64,000 nucleotides of DNA. It comes from Tetmemena sp. SeJ-2015 (Eukaryota > Ciliophora > Spirotrichea > Sporadotrichida > Oxytrichidae). Below the pieces are notes generated by a model. That model saw only the letters and a program-made list of their open reading frames with translations. It was not told the origin of the DNA and did not search any database. Of the stretch, positions 35,998 through 46,411 are shown in pieces (the stretch's first letter is position 1; the number at the start of each line of letters is the position of its first letter). The stretch spans positions 39,263-103,262 of the forward strand of contig JAJKFJ010022318.1 of assembly GCA_027382625.1 (NCBI GenBank), read 5' to 3'. The position numbers and the translations under genes are program-made.

Positions 35998-38015
35998 TCA
36001 GATGCAAAAACACTCTTTACTAGGAATCAATTCTCTATTATGATATACAATGGAACTCAACTTGTCATCATAGCGGAAGGTCCCATGGTACTGGCCACTG
36101 ATAGAGCTCCTCGATAACTTGAGGCAGTCATACTCGCCCTTACGAAGAAAATCGTATACCCCTGATCTTGGTCCTGCGTTGAAATCTCCACAGAATACCA
36201 TGTTCACTTGCTTCTTTTCCACTCAATTCAATCTTTCAGCATAAGTCTATGATCAAATTTCAAGCATATGTGCCAATGATCCATGCATCTTCACATCTCC
36301 TCTGTTGATGTTGAAATATAGATGTGTGTTGGCTACTATAAGTATTTTGTTGGGGAATTCACTTGGCTGCAACACCACGATCAGCAGGACTTGTGGTTTG
36401 CAGTAGAGCTCTGAGTTTTTATTCTAGTTCATGTGAACTTCAAACTTTGAGACTAAGATATGCTTCTCGGGGCGGTAATAGATAGCGCAACCATCCATTT
36501 TATCCTCTTAGTCCTTCATTAGGAAAACACCTTCGTAGCCGAGCTCAGTCTTTATGTGATTCATCAACCCAGTTACAATAATAATTATATACTAGATCAC
36601 ACATTTATAATCTCTATATTGAAAGGGTTAGAGAGTGTTAATAAAAGATAATGATGATAGTGAGTGTGCTCTTCTACTTCTTGCAGACAGAGGATGTCAG
36701 GGTTGAGGAATTCAATCTCTTGCTGAATGGCTGGGATTCTCAAGTCTGGGTTGAGATACTCTGGCTTGCATCCATACTCAAAGTGGTCAGTTAGCATCTT
36801 ATATAGATGGAAATAATTTCAAATTACTTTCTAAGTCAGTGAGTGAGGTGGCAAGTACGTTGTAGCTCATGACTCTGAGGCAATTCTTGGTAAGTATTTG
36901 AGCCCCAGTCTTGGGACACTACTTAGTGAGTTGCTTTTAGATGTTGACGGGTAGTTTGTGAGGGAACCACCCTCTCCCGTATTTAAGGTACTTCCCCAAG
37001 TCTCCTTTGAATTCTCTTATGCTCTAGTCTTGTGAGTTAATTAACGATGTGTACATATATAAACTCATCACTTGTCTTAACTTTTTAAACTGAAGTTCTT
37101 TACGGGTTCTACATATGGCTTCTTAACTTTCTGAAAGTCTGATGCATGTTGTTGAATTGAGTTGTTGTCTTAAAATTAAGCTGCTAGCTAGCCACCATTG
37201 TTGAGATTGATCTACTAATCGACAACCTATTACAGAAAAGACAAAGTTTTATAAGGTACTCCTGCTGAGAAAGGTCAAACACTTGCCTAATGATAAAAAT
37301 ACAATTATGCTGAATTAAATGGAAAGCCTTTATCATTATTACTTGATCAAAATATAAATAATGCTAGCTTGCTCTTACATCTCGGGCTACACTCCATCTT
37401 GCTATTAGTTGAAGAAGTGGTGTCCCTAACTTTATAAGTGCTAACTTTCACTCACGCCCTTTGGCTGGTACATCATTTTCCCACCTTGATGCCCTCCTCT
37501 GTCTCCATAGTTGTTGTGGCCTCTTCCTTTGTTTGCTCTGTAGTTTGGATCATAGTTCTTTCCCTTATAGCAAAAAGAACTTATATGAAATAAAAAATAT
37601 ATTAAATTAGCCACCTTTAATCTCTTGTTATTGATTTTGATTAAAGTGATTCTGGTGAAAATTATTGTGCTAATTGGCTTGGTAGTAGTTTGAATCTGCT
37701 TAATTTGGGTCGGTAGCTACCACTTGACTGATCTAAGTTAGCACATTTTCAAGCGTATACTTCTGGCTCTTATAATATTATAATAAGTCTAAAAACATAA
37801 TAGTGATTTTATTTCTCTGATCGTAGTTCTAATTGCTTTGTCAAAATCTAATATGATGAATTGAATATTATTTGTGTGTGAGATTAATGACTGTAACTGC
37901 TACTCTATTTCATTTCTTCTACTTGATTCTGCCATTATTGTTAATTGTTTGGATGATTGTAAGCTTAGTTGTTTGCACCTGCGGAATTGCTATTTGAAAA
38001 TTAATTGCTTTGCAT
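35998..38015 (-). CDS. CCR4/Angel-type EEP nuclease, N-terminal and catalytic MDSs
   Basis: ATG 38015-38013 opens a Gln/Asn/Ser-rich N-terminus (MQSNQFSNSNSAGANNQAYN), then a Gly/Arg region (ANKGRGHNNYGDRGGH). The nuclease domain follows: LRVMSYNVLATSLTD (36.87 kb), IEFLNPDILCLQEVE (36.7 kb, with the metal-binding Glu), NHIKTELGYEGVFLMKD with DGCAIYYRP (36.5 kb), ILIVANTHLYFN (36.33 kb) and MVFCGDFNAGPRSGVYDFL (36.2 kb). SYNVLA, LQEVE, NTHL and GDFN are the EEP motifs of CCR4/Nocturnin/Angel mRNA deadenylase-type enzymes. An IES at 36786-36834 is resolved; TGAs near 36.23 kb mark another. The final SDH part is missing here and found at 32.8-33.2 kb. Probable role: mRNA 3'-end decay. Confidence 0.75.
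36786..36834 (-). other. IES, 49 bp, pointer ACTGAC
   Basis: Pointer (GTCAGT on +) at 36786-36791 and 36835-36840. Removal joins YNVLATSLTD to HFEYGCKPEYL and removes a TGA. Confidence 0.85.
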
Positions 38016-38459
38016 TTTTACAGTAGTCTAAAGTTTAATTAATAAGGCAGAAATTTATGCTTTAAATTTATTCTACCCAAGTATTTAAGTGTTGGATTCA
38101 AATTGCATAAAAGTAAAATTAAAATATAGAAAGAGTATCAAGTCATTTTAGCATTTTATTTCACAAGATAAGATTGAAAATTATTATTTAAAACTAAAAA
38201 AATTTGACGTTTCTAATTGGATGTATTTAGTATGCTTTTATAAAAGATAATTAAAAAAAATAATTGAATAGACTTTTACTCTTTAACTAAAAATATTCAT
38301 AATAATTAAATTAAGGTACTCACCCATGTAATTTATCTTAAATTATTTCAATATCTTGTCTATAATAAAATATCAGCTAATTTTATAAAGTTGTGACAAT
38401 AAAATTAAAGAAGTTAAGTCAAAAACAAAAGCAAAACAAGCAATTAGTCCAACATTCTT
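38016..38459. other. AT-rich spacer between the EEP nuclease and MTA1 loci
   Basis: Upstream of the nuclease ATG and downstream of the MTA1 stop. No coding signal seen. Both somatic gene ends would be expected here. Confidence 0.45.
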
Positions 38460-41085
38460 TCAAAGCTCGTTGCCTACAGTCACCCAACCGTTGTGCAAAT
38501 TATTCCTCCTACCGAATACCTCCATGTAGAAGCCATTAGGAACTAGAGCCTCAACTATCTCATAGATCTCCTCTGGCTTCTAACTCTATCCTCGTCGCTC
38601 GCTGAAGATCACATCACTCTCAATGTTGAAGCGACACTTTCCACGCATTCAAATAAGAATTCATATCATTCATTCATAAATTAGGCATGTCTCCTTTCAA
38701 GCCAACTAGACAAACCTCCTTCGCATGCTAAAGATAGTAGCCATGCCCTTTGGCTATCTTTCCATTGCAAGTCTGCTTCACCCACTGGATCTCATCTACA
38801 ATTTAATTGCGATTGAGATATAGTTTAATTTATTAACAAGTCTGTAGCCATGATCGTGCATCAGGTCAAGTGCGAAACGGTACTTAGCGTTGATCACCCA
38901 AATGAAGAAAAACCCATTCTTTTGCAGCCTGCCCCAAGGGACTTCCAAAATCTCTCTATCGTTCAAAGTGTCGTAGGAGATCGCCACTCCACGAGTAGGG
39001 TTGGCTGAGGAGAGTTGCCAAGGTGGATCACAGGAAATCACATCAAACAGTGATATAATTAAGTTGAAAAACAATTTAGAACAGTTCCCCATTTGTGTGC
39101 TCAAGTTGCCTAGCTATGAGCACTTCCCAGTCTATGGACCTTACATCTGAGGAGAAGGGCACGCACCAGAACTACTTCATGTGGCAGCGAGACTTGAAGT
39201 TGACTAGGGCTTCCTCGTGCTGCCTCACATTTGTAATACGCTTGAGTTCCTCCTCTCTGTCAGAATCCTCCTCTTCAAAAAACAGTGATTCGTAGTACCT
39301 GATGTAAACCTAATCACCCATCAATGAAAAGCTTTTATCGACAAAAATCCACTATTAATTATGATAGTTTAGTTCTTGACATCTGCAAGCTGGCGCCTGA
39401 TGCTGAATTCATCAGAGGGTAGATTGTCGATGAAAACGGTGTCCTCTTCTTCGCACTCATCTCCCAAATCCACATCCTTGACATTATCAGCTCTAGTGCG
39501 CTTGCTGACTGGGTTGAGTTTGTTGTTCTGCTTTCTCATCTAGCGAGTGTTCTCATCAGAAAGCAGAGACTCATTCTCCAAATCATTCATGTTTATCTCT
39601 CCCTCAGAAGACTCACCCTCAGAACCAAAATCACGCTCTGATGCAGACTCATCCTGCATGTACTTGCGATGCCGCCCTTTCAACTTCTTGCACATATCCT
39701 CATCGTCACTCTCAAAATAGTTACATATGATGAATATCAAAATTATTAAATGTAAATAAACTGATTTAACTGGCTACTTCAACTTTTGAGTCTGAGATGT
39801 TATCAAACTCCGAGTCAAACTCATCCTCAAACATAAACTTCTGGTTGATCTCAATCTGCTCATCCTCAAAAGTGCCCAATCCTCCACTCAACTCTCTAAC
39901 TCCTCTTTCACCAAAGATCATTCTAATCCCAACTTAAGGAATGATAATAATTAGAAAATTATTCTCTCGTACAGAGTAGACTTGTTGAGGCTCATTTCAT
40001 GCTGCTCAAGTTGCTGTAGAAAGCTTGGATCAGACTCATCAAGGAAAAGAGCATTCTTTTGACTTGCAATCCTCGCATCTCTTATCTTCTTAGCTTGCTG
40101 TTTGAGTATAAATTTATCAAAAAGCTATTAAATGCTGAATAGGGTCATGTCGAGCTTCATTTAGCAGTCTCTACTGCAACTTAGTGATGAGTACATCTAT
40201 CTCATCGGGCTTCTCATCTTCAGAAGCATCACCGTCCCTCAGCTTTTTCCTGTTCAAGAAATTTGCAAGAGGGTCTTAGTTGAGTCTGCCTGAACTGAGT
40301 TGCTTCTTCTTACCCCTCCTTCCTTTCTTCTATCCAGTTTGATTCTGGGGAGAAGTAGCTGAGATAGATTTTGATCCGTTTGCTTTCAGTTCCTCCAGCT
40401 TTCTTCTTTCCTTCTACTTTTTCTGGTCTTCAAGAAGCTCCTCTATGCTGGGCATTTTGCTGATTAATTGCTAGAAAGGAGTAAGTTGAGTTTGGAGCTA
40501 TCCCTCATCTCGAGATAGCTTGGAGGTCTGCACTGCGAAAGCATCAGGATCGTACTCAATGACCATCTTCTCAGGATGCTGATTCTTCTGATCAGTGAGC
40601 ATTGAAGTGGACTGTTGGGATTCTCTTGTAGAGGCTTGGTCTCTTCCAAGTCTGTCAAAATAAAAAGGAGAGAGAGGATTTAAATGGATGTCATCAGATG
40701 CAACATTCACTACTTTCATCTTCCCTTCAGACTGATAGGTGAAGTTAGAGAGCAAAAGAGATCGTGGATCATCAGAGTCGACCATTTCTTAATCATCCTC
40801 AAAAAGAAGTCCATCAGGTTGGGAGCTAAGTTGATCACTTGAGAAGCCTTAAGTGAGCTTAGAATCTGTATCCTCAAAAATTCCCAGTTCAGTTTTTGAA
40901 TAGCTTAGAGATTGTTGGTTCTTTGTAGAGTCTTTAGTGATAGCTGGAGGAACATAGAGAGGGTTGGGCTTGTACTTAAACAAAAAGCGCGATTCTCTCC
41001 TAACCACAGATATCAGAGTTTCAGGCTGCTGCTTCTCGGAAAGAATGAGACCTTGCTTATCTTCTAAGTTAGTTGATTTTTCCAT
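38460..41085 (-). CDS. MTA1: MTA1-type MT-A70 DNA N6-adenine methyltransferase
   Basis: ATG 41085-41083 (MEKSTNLEDKQGLILSEKQQ) opens a long N-terminal extension rich in Ser, Asp, Glu and Lys, with acidic runs at 40.0-39.4 kb. The catalytic domain is assembled from MDSs at 39.3-38.46 kb: DVISCDPPWQLSSANPTRG (DPPW catalytic motif), FFFIWVINAKYRFALDLM, DEIQWVKQTCNGKIAKGHG, HAKEVCLVGLKGDM, ESDVIFSERRGQSQKPEEIY and FGRRNNLHNGWVTVGNEL, ending TGA 38462-38460. The SSxxPTRGVAI, GKIAKGHG and SERRGQSQKPEEIY signatures fit ciliate MTA1, the catalytic subunit of the complex that deposits 6mA on macronuclear DNA, better than mRNA-methylating METTL3 or METTL14. Three IESs break the catalytic domain. Divergent from the aquaporin gene, 281 bp between the start codons. 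Confidence 0.8.
38645..38684 (-). other. IES, 40 bp, pointer ATGC
   Basis: Pointer (GCAT on +) at 38645-38648 and 38685-38688. Removal joins VGLKGDM to RGKCRFNIESD and removes a TGA. Confidence 0.85.
38798..38835 (-). other. IES, 38 bp, pointer TTGT
   Basis: Pointer (ACAA on +) at 38798-38801 and 38836-38839. Removal joins HGYRLV to DEIQWVKQT, exactly as in the MT-A70 family. Confidence 0.9.
39046..39079 (-). other. IES, 34 bp, pointer CTGTT
   Basis: Pointer (AACAG on +) at 39046-39050 and 39080-39084. Removal joins HTNGELF to DVISCDPPW, just ahead of the catalytic DPPW motif. Confidence 0.9.
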
Positions 41086-41366
41086 CTAGTGACAAAATGC
41101 AGTTGAGTTTAGATCTAGTTTAGTCTTACAATTTATTGAAATTAAATTATATGATCTCCTATTTGCTTTAAATATGATGCATTAAATTGAGAGTAAGTAT
41201 CTATCTTTTATATTAATTAATTAAATAAAATAATTAATAATTATCTATAATTAGAACAGCAACTGCTGCAGTACTTTGACTCAAGAATTCTAAAGCCAAT
41301 TCACACTATTCAAATCAATTAAGATTAACCTAAATTCAATTAACAACCCTAAATCCACACATCCCT

Positions 41367-42791
41367 ATGGAGGAAAGTAATCTAAAGCTACGAAATACGA
41401 AAACACACCTTCAGCTTTTCTTTTACGAGGTGTTTACAACTGCTTTTTTGGTGATGGCGATAAACTTTTCCCTCTACAATAAGATTATAGTGTGTGGAGG
41501 GGTGTGGGTTTGCTGCATAGTAACTAACACCTTGACAGGAACTCACATGAATCTGGCTTTTTCACTGGCTGTCTACTTTTTCGAGGGCAAGTACAAGAAG
41601 AACTTCAAACCTCTAGTTAACTATGTGATAGCAGGGTTGGTTGGCGCTGCTCTTGGAACTGCTATCACTCACTGGATGCTGGGAAGAGAGTATGTTGTAA
41701 TTTTCAAGCCAGCTGTATACCAGTGGAATGTATTCTACATAGCTTTTGTTGAATTCTTCTTCACTCTTACATTTTTAGATGAATAATAAGTTTAAGAGAT
41801 ATAAATTTCTGTTGGTTGTGATGCATAACAAGACAGTGGGAGTTACGTTAATTAGTGATCTGATCTTGGGAGTGATGGGATCCATGATAGCACTCTACTT
41901 CTCTATCTGTTGCTCTGCATTATACAGTGGAGCTTGCTTGAGCCCTACTGTGGCGATAATCAATCACATCTATGTGCACATTGCATGGGATGATCCATCC
42001 CTGTATTCTCTATTGTATATACATTATATGTAGTTTAGGACAACTTAATTTACGTGTTCACTCCCTCCTATGTTATAGGACCAGCACTTGCAGGTATTTT
42101 AGCAGCTATCTTCTCCAAAAAGGTCTCTGCTAGATTTGCCCCACACCTGAGCTCTACCTCAACCCCTTGCTAGCTGCTGCTTCCTATCCTTCAAATATGT
42201 ATAGGTGCATATTTTCATTGAATACTTTTCTATCCCTACTACGGATATCTAGGATACGGGGCTTACTCACCTGCAACTGTTAACGGATCAGGGTAACTGG
42301 ATTCGATTGCAGCTTATGGAATACAAACTGAAATTAAAAACACCTAGGCACATCTTACAAATTCCACTAGCTTGCCAGTCTCACAGCACAGTACAGGTAT
42401 GCTATTGAGCTCTGATGGCTAAGATAATGGAAACTAGGAGTTACTTGAGAATTAACACTAGGAGATCTTAGTGACAGGAGTTACATATTTATATAATATA
42501 AATGGTATAATTAAACTAAAGGAGGCTTTTAGAGTGGCAGACCAAGTAAAGTTTTCATTGAGGTTTGAAACTAACGATTGCAGATTTAGCAAAGTAGTTT
42601 CAAATACAAATGTGTAAGCTAACAAGCCAAATTAAATTAACCTATCAAATTTATCAAAGAACGGGAGTTAAAAGATATATACTAACTAAGAGAGATTATC
42701 AGTTTCAAAATAAGTTTTAAATCAATCTAGCTTCATCAAGCCTTGTAGAATAGTAAAAGTAGAATTGATAAATAATGACCTCTCAATTTGA
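41367..42791 (+). CDS. unorthodox aquaporin (MIP family)
   Basis: ATG 41367. Hydrophobic helices typical of the MIP fold: FFYEVFTTAFLVMAINF, the first half-helix loop GTHMNLAFSLAVYF, then VNYVIAGLVGAALG, an IES at 41771-41804, LILGVMGSMIALYFSI, the second loop GACLSPTVAIINH and SYVIGPALAGILAAIF. A long polar C-terminal tail (Ser/Gln/Asn-rich) runs to TGA 42789-42791. The two pore boxes are NLA and SPT instead of NPA and NPA, so this is a non-classical aquaporin, comparable in spirit to the deviating superaquaporin group. At least one more IES or intron lies near 42000-42050, since the frame shifts before NLIYVFTPSYVIG. Expected in a membrane, e.g. contractile vacuole; substrate unknown. Confidence 0.75.
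41771..41804 (+). other. IES, 34 bp, pointer ATTT
   Basis: ATTT at 41771-41774 and 41805-41808. Removal joins FFFTLTF to LLVVMHNKTVGV in frame. Confidence 0.8.
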
Positions 42792-42839
42792 TATTCGTTT
42801 TAAATCACTTGAATAAACCACAAACTGCTTTCATTCAAC

Positions 42840-44478
42840 TCAAAGAGGGAGATTGCTGTGTCTTCTGCTTGGCTTGATTCTGTTCTTGCCCTCGAGCACT
42901 TTAAGATTGTCCAAGATGATGTTTCTAGTGTTCTCAGGAATCACGATATCATCCACATATCCGCGTTCTGCAGCCTTGAGTGGGTTAGCGAAAGCATGCT
43001 CGTACTTCTTAGTCTCCTCCTCAACGTTTTTGCCTCTGAAGATGATCTCAACTGCACCCTTAGCTCCCATGACTGCGATTTCAGCAGTGGGCCAGGCGTA
43101 GTTGTAATCTCCGTTAAGATGCTTGCTGCTCATGACATCATAGGCACCACCATAAGCCTTACGAGTGATGAAGTTAATCTTAGGGACGGTTGCCTCAGCA
43201 TAGGCGTAGAGTAGCTTAGCTCCATGCTTGATAATTCCTCCGAACTCTTGCACTGTTCCTGGGAGGAAGCCTGGCACATCAGTGAAGGTCACGAGTGGAA
43301 TCTGGAAAGCATCACAGAATCTCACAAAGCGAGCAGCCTTGGTTGAAGAATCGATATCTAGGCAACCTGCAAGCACTTGAGGTTGATTTGCAACAATACC
43401 GATAACTCTGCCTTCAACTTCTCCGAAGCCAACAAGAATGTTCTTTGCGTAGTCTGGCATAATCTCATAGAATTGGTTACGATCTAATATCGAGTCTACA
43501 ACAATCTTCATATCATAGGGCTTGTTAGGGTCGAAAGGTACGATATTGTTGAGAACCTTGCAAGAGGCTTAAGAGATGCGGTCGAATTGAGTCCATGGGC
43601 GGTGGGCTCTCTTCTCATGGCAGTTTTGAGGAAGATAGGTCATCAAATGGCGAGTGCTTGCAATAGCTTCAACGTCATTTTGGAAGGCTCTGTGAGCAAC
43701 ACCAGAGACGGAGGAGTGCATCTTAGCACCTCCAAGCTCTTCTTTGGTCACAGTTTCCTTAGTGACAGTCTTGACAACCTCTGGGCCTGTCACGAACATG
43801 TAGGAAGTATCTTACACCATGAAGGTAAAGTCAGTCAAAGCTGGAGAGTAGACTGCTCCTCCTGCGCAAGGTCCCATGATTAGGGAGAGCTGAGGCACAA
43901 CTCCTGAAGCATCAACATTACGCTGGAAGATCTCAGCATAGCCAGCTAGAGACTCCACTCCTTCTTGGATTCTTGCTCCACCTGAGTCGTTGAGACCGAT
44001 GCATGGGGCACCTGTCAGCACTGCCTTATCCATGATCTTGCAAATCTTCTCTGCGAAAGTCTCTGATAGTGAACCTCCGAAGACTGTGAAGTCTTGTGAG
44101 AAAGCATAGGTGAGTCTTCCATTGACTAGACCATGTCCAGTGACAACTCCATCTCCGAATATCTTCTCCTTCTCCATTCCGAAGTCATGGCACCTGTGGG
44201 TGACATACTTATCGTACTCCACGAATGATCCCTCATCGAACAAGAGATTAATGCGCTCTCTAGCAGTTAAACATTACATTATAACTTCACTCTAATCTTC
44301 TATTCGCTTCTAAGTTTAGCTTATTAGTGGCATGCTGCTTATCGATTCTCTTCTGACCACCTCCTAGAAGTGCCTCCTTTTGGATATTTTGGAAGCGCTG
44401 CTGGAACTGTGAGAACTCTCTTTGGTTCTTGTTGACAAGTGCCAACTGTGATCTGAGTCTCTGTTGGAACGCCTTCAT
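42840..44478 (-). CDS. PCCB: propionyl-CoA carboxylase beta chain (carboxyltransferase)
   Basis: ATG 44478-44476 ([20 protein letters not shown]), plausibly a mitochondrial presequence, then the family N-terminus [18 protein letters not shown] once the IES at 44267-44315 is removed. Carboxyltransferase landmarks: [143 protein letters not shown]. It ends at TGA 42842-42840 after the typical [11 protein letters not shown] end. TAA/TAG are used as Gln several times. It transfers the carboxyl group from biotin to propionyl-CoA in mitochondria (odd-chain fatty acid and branched amino acid breakdown), together with the biotin-carrying alpha chain. Full family length. A diverged second copy lies at 51.8-53.9 kb. 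Confidence 0.93.
44267..44315 (-). other. IES, 49 bp, pointer TAA
   Basis: TAA (TTA on +) at 44267-44269 and 44316-44318. Removal joins NKL to [10 protein letters not shown] and removes a TGA. Confidence 0.85.
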
Positions 44479-45129
44479 TTTAGTTTATTATGTATATCTA
44501 ACTAAGTGTTAATTGAATGACTAATTAAATAATCTTAACTTATATCTGGCTGTAGATTTATGTAGATATATTATCAAACCCCAGTAAACAGACCGCACAT
44601 ACACACACACTAAACCCTAATACTCTGGTCATAAAAAATACATAGAAAGTTAAAGGATCAGCATTAGCAAGCACTAATGTTATGTGAAAGAGATATAGGC
44701 AATTATATTATTTAGATGCTTGCTAGGTATTAAGAAAATACAGCTTTGCTGTATGAATATGAATCAAAGGAAAATAAAAGATTTGTGGTTATCTTTAAAT
44801 AAGAATGTTTGAATATAGAAGATCCACAACATCGACTGCCACACACACTCAAAATAACTATTTGTATCATCCTAGTAAGAGTAGGTTCACTCTTTTTGAA
44901 TCAAATATACACTTATCATTTAAGATTGCTTAAATCTAGATCACCTTTTTTAAAAAGGTTAAAGAAAATTTGAATATGAAAATTTAATATTCAAGTAGAC
45001 TTTAAAATTTTCTCAATATGCTTATCCAGTGTAAATAAATTTTTTCCAGTCTTCTTAGTTTCCTCAGCAGAAAGATAAATTATTAAATTTCTAATAAAGG
45101 AACTCTAGTCTGGATTCTGCAAATTAATC
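44479..45129. other. spacer between PCCB start and the eRF3 locus
   Basis: AT-rich, with a CA run near 44600. No supported coding segment; it must include the PCCB 5' end and any telomere-addition point. Confidence 0.4.
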
Positions 45130-46411
45130 TTGATTGCGTACTTACTCTTTAAAGTTCAAAATGAATTGGTAACCCTTGGAGAAAATAGGCTTGTACTTTA
45201 GAAGCTCAAGCTTGCTTTAAATAACACTTATAGCTCTGCCTCGAAAAGATCAGAGACGGGGACGAGGTCGGTAGATCTGCACAAAACATCTCCCTTGTTG
45301 ATGAGATTCATAAATCTAGTTAAGCGATGCTCAGAATTCTCAATTGGACGTTTTCACCAGGTTTGGCGTATACTTTAGAAACTTAAGTTTGAATAATTAA
45401 TTAAAGACCAATATTTTTATCTTTAATTTCTTTCTAATAGTTTACCTGACGCACTCGTTCTTGCTGTTATAGATTGTGCTAATCTGGGCAATCATGTTAG
45501 AGGGGAGCAACTGAAGTTGATCACCAAGCTTGACAGTCTTACTAACTCAACCTTTCCAAATACAACTGTACCTCTGTCCTTCATCTTATCGAGGATGGGA
45601 ATTCTCACGGGACCCTTATACCATACACAACTAAAGCTATAAGTCTGGATGGAAGCTCAAGATTGTCCAAGATTTCAAGGAGGGTAGGACAGTAAATGAA
45701 TGGATTTTATTTATAAAGTATGAGTAATCTGTTGCTTAAATATTGATCATAGCCAGTGTTATGGAGGAAAGGCTTGATCATGTAAATTCGAATTATAGAA
45801 ATTGACTTGTAATTTTTCCTTGCTCCATTTAACGCTAGGCTCGTCCATCATAATTAATTAAATAACTTAACTTATTGATTAGAAGTGAAGACCACAACTA
45901 GTTTGTAGATACCTAAACTCTTGGCGAGTTGAATATGCTCTCTGGTTTGGCCTTCCATTTCAAAACCTGCCTCGAATTCTCCCTTCTTAGCACTGATAAT
46001 CAAAGCCCCTACAATTTAACATTTATTCTCTCTCTAACATTAAATGGCTTATAGAAGTTCTCATGATCATGTTTGGTACGTAGTTCTTATGGCCTGGGGA
46101 TATAATAACAACATTTCTTAAAACTATAAAAAATACTTTTTTAAGATCTATATCAAGTACATCAAGTTGCCACTAATGGTTGACTTTGAATAGGTATTGC
46201 TGAATAAGTAGAGGTTGCTTTCTTGGATGCCTTGGCTGCTAATTAATTTAAAATTAAATAAATTCATTAGAATGAAATAGTGTATTGTTTTGAGCAACAG
46301 CGGTCTTCTTCTTAGGGGCAGAGAATATTAAAAAGGAAAATAGTATGTTGAAGGTAGTAGATGCGCTAGTTTCAGCAGCAACTGTTGTAGAAGCTGTAGA
46401 TAACTAGGTAG
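45130..46411 (-). other. eRF3 'even' MDS cluster
   Basis: Holds segments missing from the upstream group: STASTTVAAETSASTT (46.4 kb), KKKTAVAQ (46.3 kb), AKASKKATST (46.22 kb), STISGNLMYL (46.17 kb), HKNYVPNMIM (46.07 kb), SAKKGEFEAGFEMEGQTREH (45.96 kb), EPSVKWSKE (45.83 kb), KPFLHNTGYD (45.76 kb), LLEILDNLELP (45.67 kb), VRIPILDKMKDRGTVVFG (45.58 kb), GDQLQLLPSNMIAQIS (45.5 kb), AKPGENVQLRI (45.36 kb), KGDVLCRSTDLVPVSDLF (45.27 kb) and KPIFSKGYQFIL (45.18 kb). Each ends in a short repeat also found in the other clusters. Confidence 0.9.

Noticed and set aside
42853..43883. Plus-strand open frames over PCCB
   Set aside because: Antisense of a strongly conserved carboxyltransferase gene.
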